Shown here: positions 47,301-59,400 of the stretch, one piece after another
Position numbering within the stretch: position 1 is the stretch's first letter
Layout: every line of letters starts with the position of its first letter
Source of the DNA: Pomacea canaliculata
Taxonomy: Eukaryota > Mollusca > Gastropoda > Architaenioglossa > Ampullariidae
NCBI RefSeq assembly: GCF_003073045.1
Contig: NC_037597.1
Span: forward strand, 1,195,501 to 1,259,500
DNA length: 64,000 nucleotides
Direction: 5' to 3'
Translations under genes and position numbers: made by a program
Notes under the pieces: model-generated
Told to the model about the DNA's origin: nothing
The model's input: only the letters and a program-made list of their open reading frames with translations
The model's database searches: none

Positions 47301-50300
47301 TTCCCGAGATGCTCATGTGGAGAGGCAGACCAGACTGTAGAACACATCCTACAGGACTGTAGGAATCTCCGTACCCTCGGAGACCCTGCACAACAAGCTG
47401 TACGGGCCAGTGAGTCTCTACAGAAGACACCAATTTTATATCAAGAGCTGTCTCCAAGTGTGAAAGAGGCGAACGACAAAAAAAAAAAAAAAAAAAAATG
47501 TGATGCAAGAGAAAATTTTTCTATTTTCAGGCATCTTCTGCTTATGAGTCTTTTGTACTTTTTTATAGTCTCTTAGTTGCTAGGCAGTAATGATCTTAGT
47601 TTCATTTAAGTAAGAAGGTTATCATTCCTAATTTTTTTTTTCTTTAAGCTTTGAGTTCTATAGATAAGAGTAGGCAATCTCAAGATCATGATGCTAAGAG
47701 TGATATATGCTTCCAGATTTTAGTGGTTTGGTTTAATCCTAGTACAAGTGATGGTAGCAAAGGTTAAGAGAGGTTTTGAAGAGTTTTCTTCATTCCAGAT
47801 AATTAGACTGATTGGCATAGTAGACTATACCGCATGGACAACTAAAAATGGATGTAGCAGTAAAACTACTTTGTCACTAGTAGTTTAATTCATTTAATAG
47901 TTAATTGTATCACTTTCAGGGCGAGTTGGCAACACTGCTTATTTCACTAGGTTGTGTCGGGGCTGCTCTTGACATCTATGAGCGCCTGCATTTGTGGGAA
48001 GATGCCATTTTATGTTACCAACAACTTGGAAAGAGAGAAAAGGTTGGTTTTTTAATCCTTTTTTCAATTTGTTTTACTTTATGATCTTTCTTTTATAACA
48101 AATAACAACAAATAGGAAATTAAAAGATCGCAGATAAAAAAGAAATTGATGTGCTGAAAGAAAAGGTTTAGCTTTAGTTTAAAGTTCATGCTTCTTGTTT
48201 AATGAAGTTTTCTTTGAATTTGTCAGCTTATATTGTTTCTGTTCTGTGGATAGGCAGAGTCTGTTATCCGTGAACAGCTTGCTGTAAAAGAAACTCCAAA
48301 TCTGCTTTGTTTCCTTGGTGATGTGACTCGCGACTCATCACATTACCAGCGAGCTTGGGAACTGTCCAATCAGCGCAGTGCACGAGCAATGAGATGTCTT
48401 GGTTATGTACATTTCTCAGAAGAAAGAGTAAGCTGAAAATGCCAGGGCACATTGTGTAGCAAGCATTGGTCTTAATTTATAGATGGGAAAAGTTTTGGGT
48501 AGTTATGTCTTGACCCATAGCTATTTGCTTCTTCTTATACAAATCTGATGAACATTTTATATAATATTATATACTTTTAAAATTATTTCAGTAATGCTTA
48601 GTGAGATAGCAATTTTTGATGGATGCACAATTATCCTTTAAGTTAGGAAGAAACAAATGGATTTAATTGTTGTATTTTTTTATGCATGCTTACTGATAGA
48701 TCAATTTCATTTTGTTGTGGGTAAGTTAAATTATGTCTGAATAGAGGAAATGTCACAGTGATCTATTTCTTGCTTTTTTTTCTTAACTTTTGTGTCATAT
48801 AAAGCATCACACCACTGACATAGATGACAAATATTTTGTACTTTTTCAGTATGATGCTGCAGTGGAGTGTTTTGAGAAATCTCTTACCATCAACTCTTTA
48901 CAGGTATATGTGTCTCTGTATATGTGTCTCCAGTGTGCGGAGTTCTTTTCTGTGAGTAATTATAAATTATTTCTGCAGGAATGAGGGTAAAATTAGTCTC
49001 ATATGGAAATGTCCATTTTTTTGTATGTAAAGATTCCTGTGTGGTTCACATGTGGCTGCGCTTGCATGGCTGCTGAGAAATATGAGGACGCAGTAAGAGC
49101 GTTCCGGCGCTGCGTCAACATTGACTATGATGTAAGTAATATTAAGAGTAATTTTAGATTTTCAGTTATGGCATGAGACTTTTTTTTTTTTTTTTTATTT
49201 GAGAAGTTGAATGTTTGCATGGTCACAAAAGCATGCAAATATGCTGAGTCAAAGTTAAATCTTTTTGTTTTGAAACATAAGAGCACTGTTTAAAATATTT
49301 GTGAACTATAATGTCAGTAGAGAGATTTTGTGACAGATACAGATATGAAGTCCAGTTTATGAGGAACAATAATTTATTTCAGAATTTTGAGGCTTGGAGT
49401 AATTTGGCTACAGCCTATGCACGTCTGAAGAAAGTGTGAGTTAATTGATAATACAGTATATGGCAGTGTAGGGAATTTTAAGAAGCTTGTCTTTCTGGTA
49501 TGTTATTTTCTTTTCTAACATTATTGTTGATACAATTATTCTAATATCTATAACTTTACATGAAAATTAAAACTGCACTTACTTTTACTTCCATTTCTGA
49601 TTTACACTGTACTAACATAGAACATCTTATGTACTAACATGCCATGTTCCCATTTTTCTGTTTTTGTACTTATAAAGAAATGGAAGAAAGGCAATGAAAT
49701 TGTTTCTGTTGAGATAACTCAAATGAAGCTAATTTTTATTTCTTCTGTATTTTTCTATTTTTCCTTAACCCACTTAGTGCAATGCTTTGTTGGGAAGTAC
49801 AGGGAAGGCGATTTTTATTATTTTTATTGCAAGTTCAAGTTTTCTTCTTTCCAAAAATGTATAGGTTTCTTGTTCTAATGTTTACCTCAGAGCAGTAATA
49901 ATAAAAAACAAACTTCACCCACTGTCGCCTTCACAGTCTTCAGTTATAAGCCAGTCATTGTAATGTTATATTTTTATGTGGCTTCTAAGAGGGTTAATAG
50001 TGATCAAGGGTTATTGTGGAGCCCTAAGTGGCCAGAAAGGCTAACCGCACTGACATTTGCTTGGTTAAAGAGTAGATGTAGCCACTATGTTCCTAATAGT
50101 CAGGTCATCTGGTACACATTGAAAAAAGAGAATTTACTAGGAAATGTTCATTTTTTAAATTTTATTTAGGGACAAGGCATTTCTTACTGTAAAGATGCTA
50201 TCAAGTGCAGCTACGAGAACTGGAGGCTGTGGGAGAACTGTCTGCTGGTGTGTATTTTGGTTTTTATTTTTAGCTTTTTTTAACTCACATTTGCTGAAAT

Positions 50301-53300
50301 CTAGGTGGACAGAAATGTATGCAAAAAATCTCAGATGTATGAAAAAATTTGCAGTTTGCCACAGACTGTGGGGAGTTTGAAGAAGCCATCAGGGCTTATC
50401 ACCGCCTTTTGGACCTCAAGGACAAGTGGATAGATGTACAGGTGAGTTCTTAGTTTAGATGTAGTTTTTCTCAGTTCATTGGTCCACAGTGAGGTGGGGG
50501 CAGCTGGCATGATGGCATGACATGGTCCCAACTGGAAAGGGACGCCCAGAACCGGATCCGATGGCGTGGTGTAGTTGCAGCCCTATGCTCCACTGGGGGA
50601 GAATAGGAACAAGAAGACCATTTCCAGCTGTACCTCGTTCATAGAGATCTTTGCTTTGCTGCTGCTGTTGACCATAACTTTGCTCTTTTCAGTGCTGGTC
50701 TCCATTCCATAAGTGTTTGAACTGTCTGTCGGTTTGTAGATGAGGTCTTGCAGTTCTTTGTTGGTACCTGCTAACAGGTCTATGTCATCTGCAAGGCGTA
50801 GTTTGCAGATCGTTCTTCCACCAATTGAGATAGAAGTATGATGCTCTCTAAGAATATATGAAACAGCACTGGTGTTAGGGGACATCCTTCACATTCGCCT
50901 ACTGTGGTGCGAATGTAGGTTCCTATTTGGTTGTTCAGCAGTTTTGTACTTGTTGAGCTATTGTACAACTCATAGATGACTTGAACAAGGCCTTCTTCAA
51001 TGTTGAATTTTCGCATCACATGCCATAGCCACGTGCCAGATTCTGTCAAATTCCCTTTTAAAGTCAATGAAGTTGTAGTAGAAATTCCTCTGATGCTGAA
51101 GATGCTTTTCTATAAGAATGTGACAGCTGAAGGTCTGCTCAATGGGTTTTTTTCTGTATGGTCTGAAGCCATCCTGTTCTTCTGCTAGCAGCTTTCTTGC
51201 AGTGGATCTGATATGGTTCTTTATGACCTTCAGCGTGACTTTGCTTGTGTGGGTGATAAGGCTTATAGTTCTGTAGTTCTGGCACTGTTTGCTGTTTCCT
51301 TTTTTTTCGGAGGGGATTTGATAAGTGACTGCATCCATTCTTTGGGCATTCCCAGACTCTTTGGCACAGGACAGTCAGGGCCTTTGTAGTTTGTAGGATG
51401 GCTACATCACATTCACTAGATTCAGTGTGACAAATTTTCCTCCAATTGTGGCCTTGAAGATTTCTGCAACATTTGGGTCTTTTAGCTTCTCCAAATCAAA
51501 GCAAATTATGGTTGGGGAGGGTGTATTTGAGAGTCACTTCACTTCAGCTTCAGTTTTGTTAGAACAAGGTAATGGTCACTACCTATGTTAGTGCCTGGGT
51601 ACGTCCTTGTCTTGGCCTTGTTGATGCTGGATTTGAAACATCTCGGCAGCGGGATATAGTTGATCTGATTATGGCTCAGTCTGTCAGGTAAGTGCTACCT
51701 TGATTTCTTGGGGGTGTAAGGTGTTGGCTAAAGTGAGTCTCTGGCTCTGCACAAATTCTAGAAATCTGATGCTCCTGTGGTTGGTTTTGCCAAGGCCAAA
51801 TTTGCCCACCATTCCTGCCCATTGCTGGTAGGCGTCTGGGCTGACCTTGGCATTCCAGTCACCGAGTATGAGGATATCCTTTTTCAGAACTGTCTTCACA
51901 ACCTTATCTAGTTGTTGGTAAAACTCTTCCACTTCATTGTCTTCATGCATGGAAACTGGAGCATATACTCGGACAAAGGTGACATTGAGGCTTGTCTTGG
52001 GACATGTATGGAGATGAACCTGCTGGATATGGGTGTACAACTGAAGACAGCTCTGGCCACCTTGCTGTGCATGAGTTTGTGGCCATCGTCCATTGTTGTT
52101 TCCCCAAATCCTGTCCATCTGATCTCTGCCAGTCCCAGTGTCCAACCAGTACAATTTCAGCTAGTGGGTAAGCTGTTGAACTTTGCCACACTGGTGTAAC
52201 ATGCGTTTGTTACATGTGCCAACGGATGTTCCCTCTCTCAGTTTGATTTCTGCTTTGGTTTCTGTGTTGGTTTCAGTAGCACACTTCTCGCTGACTTCAC
52301 GCTGGAGCCTGCTGATAGGTAGCACTGTCGTTGTTGATTGGGCCTTGACTGATCTGGCAAGTTGTCTCTTTTGTGACATGTATAAATGGTCCTAAGGCGC
52401 TGGGCCCTGGCCAGTACTTTTATCATGGAAAGTTTTCGTCTGCTAATGCCGTGCTAGCATAAACTATTAATTATCAATTTTTAATAACATCCCTTTGGGT
52501 GAGAATCAGCTGCGTTGATAGAATCAATGATTGACAGAATTGTCTATAGTCTTGTGCACCATAACAATAGTCCAGCATGAGAAAATTTGTGTCATCCTCA
52601 GCAAGGGCCCATTCTCCTATAACTATGGCCCAGTGATGGTCAGTTAAACAGGCCCAGTGTGATTGTCATTTACAGTGGTCAATGTAATTGACCAACATCA
52701 TGCAGGGCCACTGTAACTGACCATCACTGGGCCAGCATGTTTTAGTTAGTGATCATGTGGTGGTCCATTACTTCCCCTGTATGATGGTCAGTTACTTCCC
52801 TGTATGACGGCAGGTGTTGGGGATACTAGTCAGGGCAGTGGTGGAGAACATTAATGATAACAGCGGAAGACCAGCAGCAAGGCTTCATGGAAAACTAATG
52901 GAACTTTTTGGCCGCATCACAGCCAAGGTGAGAGATTTCAGTCTGTGAGTTGTTTTATGGTGTCTGGAGCTTTGCTTTTCACATCAAAGATTTTCAGGAT
53001 TTTTTTTTTTTTTGGGTGGGGGGAATAATGCATTGTAACTATATTAATTTTTTCTTTAAAGATTAAAGAATCTTGGCAGAGTATAGCAACACAATGTCAA
53101 TTGAGCATGAGTCAATTTTTACTGCATTTTTATCTTTATACAGGTCACAAACAATGCAAAAATTTGGCGATTGTATGCAGAGCTGGTCAGAACAGACTCT
53201 GCAGATCACAAATGTGATATTGAAAAAGTAAATATTTTCATTTTTTTCCTTCTCAGCACATCACATCATGTTTCAAAAACTCATTAAACAATCAATAGAT

Positions 53301-55605
53301 ATATTTTCAATAGATCTTAACAATATTGTATTTCAGTTGAGAGGCTTTGGTCTCTTCGGAGTTCTTTACAGTAATTGTTATAGTTGACCTTAGTGTTACA
53401 TTTTCTTGGTGTTTTCTTTTGTACCCTGCTTTTAAAGATGTGTTTTGTACTGCAGTGCTTGCAGCTTTTTCAAAAGTCTCACAGATGTTTGATGCAGGAG
53501 TCGGGATGGGAAAAAGATGAGAAAAAATGTAAAGATGTGGCTGAACAGTCCAAACAGCTGGCAGAAGGTTTGGCATCAGGCTACTTCATCCTTCCTATCT
53601 AATCTGTGGGCCATTTTAATCATGTATCTGTGTGCAGTTGTAATCATCATGTACATGTGTACCCCTTTTACATTTCTTTGGTGGGGTTTCTTCCTGATAA
53701 GCAGGTTTAGAAAAGTACTTTGATCTTGCTGAAAACACCTTTCAGCATAAAAGAAAGAAAAGAAAAAACTAAGGCTAAGAATGTTAGGAGAAACATTCTG
53801 TCATCGAGCATTCTCATGTAAAATTTGTAGGCGTACTTTTTATTTTTTACTGATTTCTTTATTCCCAAAAGAACATGTTAGTAGGACATCCAGAGCATGT
53901 TTTTAGAATGTTATGTGTTATGTCGTCAATAATATGTTAATTGATCTTTTACAAGGTGCACATTGAGAGACATTGTAAAATGCTTCATGTGAATATCAAC
54001 CTTAGCAGAAGAAAGATGTATGCATGAAGTGTATTTCTTCACTTTGACGCCATTCCTGCTGCACCCTTTGCCTTTCTCCCCTTAGAAATCATTTTATTAT
54101 TATTGCTGTTGTAATCTTTCTCATCTTCTCGTATATCACTATTCTCACCACAACCTCATCTCTCATGTCTGCAGTGTACCTGACAAGTGTTGGCCAGGCA
54201 TGCAACACTGTGCAGGCCACCCCTCTTCTGTCATCTGCTAAATTCATGCTGAAAGGTGTTGTCAGCAAGATCAAAGTAAGTACCTTTCTAATCTTGCTCG
54301 TCAGGAAGAATTTTGCTTTTATTTTAAAGAAGAGGAGCAGTGTAGTGGTCTGTAGGAAGAAAAAAAACTGATAGTGTAAAATTGTTGGAAAGTCTACCAG
54401 AATGCAAACTTTTTTTCTTTAAGCATCTAGGCTGAGCTCAATAAATAATACCATTTCCCAAATGTAAGTGAATAAACATAGGTCAGTCCCTGACTTTGTA
54501 GATGTACAGAATTGCACTTATGTCCTCAGTGCTACAGCCAGTGGGAGTGCTGTGATCATATGTTGCAGAGGCATTTGTGATGTCTTAATTTAGATTTTTT
54601 TTTTTTTTGCAAGGTGGTCTTTGCAGTGTTGCATCTCTAGAAATCTTTCAACTATTGGGGAGTGGTATCTTACACTGACTCCCACCAAGTCATTGGAAAC
54701 AATTTTGCAATCTGGTTGACTTTTCAAAAGATGGGAAAGAATGGATTTGTAACTTCATCATAACCTTTGCTGCTGGAGAGCTAGTTAAGTTGAAGATCTG
54801 CTTGACAAAGATTTAAGGCTGGGTTTTATAATTAACTGAGAAAGCAGAGTGGCTAGAGCACCAGTGTCTGAACCTAGACCATAACATAACAATAACAATA
54901 ACAACCAACTTCATTAGTCCCAATGGGCAATTTAAATGGGAGGTGTGCTCTGTTCCAATATATATTTTATATATATATAAAAAAAAATAATTCCCATACA
55001 CATCACACGCGCACACACTGCTGACAGTTCATCTGTGATTGAGTAGCTGGACTGGCACGGCATAGCGTTTACCCGAACTTAATAAAACAAATGTTCAGGT
55101 ATTGACAGAATGTGGGAAGCTTTCCTAACTAGTTGTTGATCACAGAAGGAAGTCAAATCCCTCTGTTTGATACCAATTATCTTGGAACAGATGTGAACAA
55201 TGCTATCAAACTATTCCTATCATGGACAGATAGATTACGAAACATGTGTGTTGATAACCCTCTGGTGCAGTGAACTATCTCCAGTCGACCTGGCCTTCAG
55301 GAATAGAGAGTGCTGGGATGGTGAGACAGAGGAGATGAGCACTGCCCTTATGAAAATTGGACTCCTAACACCTCACTCCTCAACAGCCATGGGGATGATC
55401 ATTGACTTTTATAACTAACTGCATACCCTTTCTTCACATAAACACATAGTATGTCTGTAAATAATCTTGATTTATTTTTTTTCAGCAACAATACATAGAT
55501 CCAGTGAGTGGATTCATTCCAGAAGACATGGTCAGTGTGTGTCAAAGTTTGGAGGATGAACTGCAAACAGTGATTTCCAAGTTGGAGGAGTTAAAGTCAT
55601 CATGA
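38331..55605 (+). CDS. TTC27: Tetratricopeptide repeat protein 27 (TTC27 / yeast Emw1 homolog)
   Basis: Firm exons: 38982-39241, 40732-40855, 41137-41271, 41494-41599, 42145-42184, 42411-42535, 43035-43165, 43561-43673, 45546-45612, 45815-45928, 46344-46439, 47920-48042, 48254-48427, 48850-48903, 49033-49131, 49383-49435, 50170-50247, 50355-50441, 52814-52927, 53144-53227, 53456-53567, 54175-54275, 55486-55605, about 836 residues. Hallmarks are [63 protein letters not shown] and [19 protein letters not shown] helices fill the exons from 47.9 to 50.4 kb. The yeast homolog Emw1 is needed for cell-wall maintenance; the animal role is a poorly defined TPR scaffold. A first exon with [13 protein letters not shown] at 38331-38376 resembles the human ELAILRG start, but its phase does not join the 38982 exon, so a small exon is missing or the start of that exon is wrong. 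Exon 50170-50247 lacks one A in the run at 50191-50193. The 41599 donor (GTGTGC) was chosen by phase. AATAAA lies at 55801-55806. Confidence 0.93.
39431..40383. mobile_element. Non-autonomous DNA element with long inverted ends, TTC27 intron
   Basis: The left end TTTCTTCATTAACTTTAC at 39431 and its reverse complement at the right end (GTAAAGTTAATGAAGAAA, ending 40383) match exactly, and similarity continues inward with a few changes. The 953-bp body has no coding capacity and encloses a SINE-like piece. No clear target duplication was seen. The inner end sequence ACCAGATGACC links it to the neighbouring 255-bp element. Confidence 0.65.
39895..40075 (+). repeat. Older relative of the 36.4-kb SINE
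   Basis: GCGCCATGTAGTGTAATTGT, then CTGTCACCACTGCAGTGAGAG, then GTGGGTTCAGATTTTATCTC follow the same order as the SINE at 36449 (GGCGCAAC, CCTGTCACCAATACAGTGAAG, GAGTTCATTTCTCGTCTCGG). It is well diverged, with no obvious tail. Confidence 0.5.
40406..40660. mobile_element. Short TIR element (MITE), same family as its 953-bp neighbour
   Basis: The left end TTTTTTGATACTTACCAGAT and the right end ATCTGGTAAGTATCAATAAA are near-perfect reverse complements over about 30 bases. The element is about 255 bp, non-coding, and sits 22 bases after the larger inverted-repeat element, so the two fill most of this TTC27 intron. The right end carries GGTAAGTAT, a consensus 5' splice site. Confidence 0.65.
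45110..45430 (+). mobile_element. Fragment of an RTE-like LINE (end of endonuclease region)
   Basis: Broken frames read [18 protein letters not shown] and further on [10 protein letters not shown]. The same segment exists on the minus strand in the LINE at 50.5-52.4 kb ([14 protein letters not shown], then a KL(K)DxN...GGKF stretch). Both match the S-D-H-x-L-V end of apurinic-type endonucleases plus the linker toward reverse transcriptase. It is an old fragment in TTC27 intron 9. Confidence 0.55.
46641..47495 (+). mobile_element. 5'-truncated LINE with RNase H domain, recent insertion
   Basis: An 855-bp insertion with a poly(A) tail of about 19 A, flanked by identical 13-bp repeats AAATGTGATGCAA (46628-46640 and 47496-47508). 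The frame from 46806 starts RNase H ([20 protein letters not shown]) and ends it with [21 protein letters not shown] frame change falls between them. After that comes a Cys/His knuckle-like [20 protein letters not shown] stretch. RNase H after reverse transcriptase points to an I- or Jockey-group LINE. It lies in TTC27 intron 12 in sense orientation. Confidence 0.9.
49870..50140. mobile_element. Diverged third member of the ACCAGATGAC TIR family
   Basis: The right end CAGGTCATCTGGTACACATTGAAAAAAGAGAATTTAC (50100-50138) matches the right end of the 40.4-kb element almost base for base. The left end near 49870 is much weaker (TCTAATGTTTACC). Similar total length supports the call. It lies just before the 50170 exon of TTC27. 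Confidence 0.45.
50480..52430 (-). mobile_element. Decayed RTE/BovB-like LINE: endonuclease plus reverse transcriptase
   Basis: Read on the minus strand, order is 5' to 3': an endonuclease start ([19 protein letters not shown]) near 52.2 kb, then [13 protein letters not shown] and [20 protein letters not shown] at 51.9-51.8 kb. Reverse-transcriptase pieces follow: [19 protein letters not shown], a region ending [14 protein letters not shown], and the catalytic LADD in [12 protein letters not shown] near 50.77 kb. Frames change several times, so it is not functional. The WNAKVGxDxY endonuclease and LADD group it with RTE-like elements whose endonuclease is often annotated as craniofacial development protein 2. 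It fills most of the TTC27 intron between exons 50355-50441 and 52814-52927. Confidence 0.85.
52626..52734. repeat. Nested palindrome upstream of a TTC27 3' splice site
   Basis: The 21-base arm TGGCCCAGTGATGGTCAGTTA (52626-52646; last base A) recurs exactly inverted at 52714-52734. Inside lie further inverted pairs, TTACAGTGG with CCACTGTAA and GGTCAAT with ATTGACC. The whole 109-bp block can fold into one branched hairpin ending 79 bases before the exon at 52814. Confidence 0.85.
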
Positions 55606-56405
55606 TATGCACGTGAGAAGCTAAACTCTGAGATTACAATCTGAGCTACCCATCAGAGGAAAGAAGGAAACAAAGGAGAAGAAAACAGATCATCATGAAA
55701 AGCAAAGGGATCAGAATTTAGACAGAAGTTGCTTGAATAGAAGACACCTTCCAATGTGACAGTTGCTGTGAGATGTACATGGAATTATCACAATTACGAA
55801 AATAAATTTGAAGTTTATTCTTCTACTCTGTTCTGATATGCAGCTATGATTTGTTTTTGTACTCAGCCAAACATTAGAATTTATTTTTTCACATTTGAAT
55901 GGAGAAATTTTAGTAATACAAAATATAGCATTCCGTCGTGACTGTTAATTTAAAATCTTATTTAAAACAGAGACATATATGAGCGCTAATATTGTCTAAA
56001 AGCAAAAAATATCTTACGAGATGGCAATATTGTTTTATTATCACTGTCACAGCTGAATTTGTACTTGCACAGTCACAAACTTGTACACAAAATTGGTTTC
56101 ATCTATGCAAGGGCAGACACTGGTGTAGAATGTGACTTATCTTCACCCTGCCTCCCACCACCACCAGCTCTGTTATTTGCCACAATTATGTGCTTGAATC
56201 TCTTCCTGATGATCCGGGTCTGGACCTGGAAGTTGTTGTCCTCGGGTCATGTCTGTCGAAGAATAAAGGAGGATGCGGCACAGGACTTGTGTCAATCTGG
56301 TCACCAAGATTGTGCAACACCAAAGGAGCCATCGAGAGTGACTGTTCACAATTGGAGCCTGAAAGTCTGGAGAAGCTACTGCTAAGCAGAGGACTGGCTG
56401 ACAAA
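55606..56405. other. Convergent 3' UTRs of TTC27 and FSIP1
   Basis: TTC27 has AATAAA at 55801-55806. FSIP1, on minus, has TTTATT (AATAAA) at 56034-56039. The two genes therefore end about 230 bp apart without overlap if these signals are used. Open frames across 56.06-56.4 kb lack recognisable content. Confidence 0.5.
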
Positions 56406-59400
56406 TCATTGTACACCATTTCTAGTGAGCTGTTTGGCTTGAGAACTGGTACGACTATTGCGGTAAGTCATTGGATCGTTGTTGGCACTCATGAGGGGTT
56501 GGCCTTGGGGTGTGTTGACCAGAAATCTGCTGACACTTATATCTGGCAGACTGAAGGGACTTTCCCGGCCAATTAACTGTTGTGAATAGCTGTGGAGAAC
56601 ACTAGTTTGGCGAGGACTTGTGGAGTGCATGCTGGTCTCCGAGTATGACTGGTGAGCAGAAAAACCAACATTTTTTAAAGGCTTCCGGGGGCTCCACCTG
56701 CCTTCATCACCACCTGCATCAGTTACCTCTAGTGTCTGCTCTGCAATGGCCTTCCATGTATCAGCTTTGATTATCTGCCCTTCTCCATCTGAACAGAGGG
56801 ATATTTAGAATACATATCACTGCATTCACATGCAACAAGTATCAAGATCAAAGCATCAATATTTAAAAGCAGAACAATTATGTACAAAGAAAGGGGGACG
56901 CCACACAAGCTGGAGCTTTGCCACAACAAAATCACATCAGTTTGCTTGTGTAAAGATGCAATTTATAATTATTTTGAGAGAGCTTCAAGTCATGAAAGAA
57001 GTCAGTTTCCTGAAGTAAACTTGGGGATCTCATGAAACATCCTGTCTATTTGCCTCCAGATAAAGGCAGACAATACTTACTCTGTGCACTTTTGCTGTCA
57101 TCATCTTGCAAATCTAGAAGATGAGTGGATAAGGGGAAGTGAGCCTCTGACAAGAGCTTCTGCAGGACATCATCGCTTAGGTGTGGAGGGTTCTCAAGAA
57201 GACGGGCACGTGCTGATTCCAAGGACCTAGAATGACAATTCTGTCAGATTGTACTTTATGGCTCATCTATGGAATCTGGTCCCAGAGGGCAGTTGAGTAA
57301 GTCTTGAGTAAGTGTTTAGAGATTTGGGTACTTTTGGCTTAACTTCCATAAAATCATACATTAATGTAAAATATTTAGACATGAAAACTGCCTAGGCCTG
57401 GTACATAGTATGAATAAGTACTGTTTTTGTTTACGTATAGTGTTTCAATAAGAGTATGATTAAGTACTGTTTACTCAGTGTCTCAATAAGAAGATGATCA
57501 AGTATTGTCTTCATTTACCCATACTGTGGCAGCCATCTGATCAGCCCCGTAACATGAGTGAGTTTCTATTTCAGCTTTGAAATCAATAACAACATTGGCA
57601 ATGGCATATAATGTTTACTTGTAAGTATAGTCTGATTTTAAACTGGCTAAAGATACTGAGGTCTGTTACTTGCTTATATCCCGAGAGATGTTTGGCCTAA
57701 CCTTCTGCCAATGTTGCTGAAAAAGGAATATAAATAATTTATTTTGTTAGGCCTTTCATTGCTGTAATGTTAGATCTTTGAGATCAGTTGTGTCTGATTA
57801 ACCCACTTAATAATATACAAGTACTGTCTTGCAGTCTCCCCTCAAAATTAGGTCTCCTCAATAAGAGAAAATGACAAATCCCAAAACAGCACATGCACAA
57901 GCAGATGATACTCATACTAATGTTTCTAGCAGACAAGACCATCTCCAGATGATGCTTCTACTAACAACAATTTTTCTACCCTCTCTTGCAGCAGACAATG
58001 CACTTCTATGCTCACACAAAACAGATGCTTGACATGACTAAATGTCAGTAAAGTCTTGCAGCAGACAATACTCTGTTATTTTCACATAAAACAGTTGCTT
58101 GATGTAACTAAATGTCAATAAAGTCTTGCATCACAAATCTGAAGTTTTTCTGTCAGCCAATCACTGCCCAACCCCTCTTCCTATGCATGCTCCACACTCA
58201 GGTTGACTGGGAACGAGGGTTGGTTACCTGCTCCATGACATAATCCCTTTGAAGACTGGTACAGGTCAAGGGACTGTAGTAAATTAAATTTAATGGAAAC
58301 CCTGAGTCATCCATCAAACAATATCTTTCTTTGTCTGCATCTCAGGTTTTTAATAAAAGATTTAAATGCTTGGTCACTTCATCCAGAAATAAGCTTCTTA
58401 CCAGGAGCAGTAAAAAATAATTTTGACTGACAGACATGACACACCCTAGGATCTAGTTAAGGCATAATGCTTCCAATATTTGAGTTATGAATGAACACTT
58501 TGTAACATATCTTCTTGATAGTTTTAAATATGGTTCATGCAGGAAAATCAAATTAACAATACAACTACATATATCAGCCTTCTGATATCACAGGAAAAAA
58601 ACCCTATCAGTCAACTTCTTTCCTGACCTTTCAGAGTTCATGCTGTCAGGTGTATCTGGGGGAAATGTGCTGGAAAGTGACCTGGCACACTGGTCCAACA
58701 GACTGTCCAGCTGTTCATCTGTCAGGGCAGGACTCTCCATCTAAATGGGTATTAGCTGATTAATACCAGGAAATATTTGGTTGGTGCATGCTTAACTTGT
58801 CACTAAAATGATGAGATATTGTGAGCAATTTCTTTAGTGTTGCTAAATTACACACTACCACATCAAAAGATAACCTTTTTGTATTATAGCAGGGGAAACA
58901 GCTAAATCAGGGGTGCCCAACCTACGGCCTGCTCATTTTAACCAGACAGCATAATTTCATTTTCAACGTCATGATTCTGACTGAACCACCTTGTTCTGGC
59001 CCGAAAGATTTTATATCATGTTCATTGCAGCCCTCGGGCAAGAAAAGGTTGGGCACCACTGAGCTCAATTCAGAGAGATGCTTATGAAAACAATGAAGAT
59101 GGTCTGAAACGTAACAAGACATGTAAGAATAAAGTATGACTACAAAAATGCTGAAAAAGGGTTCTTTCTGCTTCTTTAGGTAAAATTTAGAAGCACTGGA
59201 ACATCAAAGTTTTGATTTGTAAAATATATTAAAAGGATGAAAAAAAGTATTTAAAAACATTTTTGAAAAAAAAGCAATTGAAAAAAATATGGCCTTACCC
59301 TTTAGCTATTATATTCTTACTTTCCTGCCATTATCCCTGTGTTCTTTTATTGAGGAAAAGAGGGCAGCTAAAGAGAGTTACAGACAGGGCCGCCGAGAGT

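Noticed and set aside
56059-56576. Plus-strand frames of 108 and 128 codons after TTC27
   Set aside because: They lie antisense to the FSIP1 last exon and its 3' UTR; the minus-strand frame is the conserved one.
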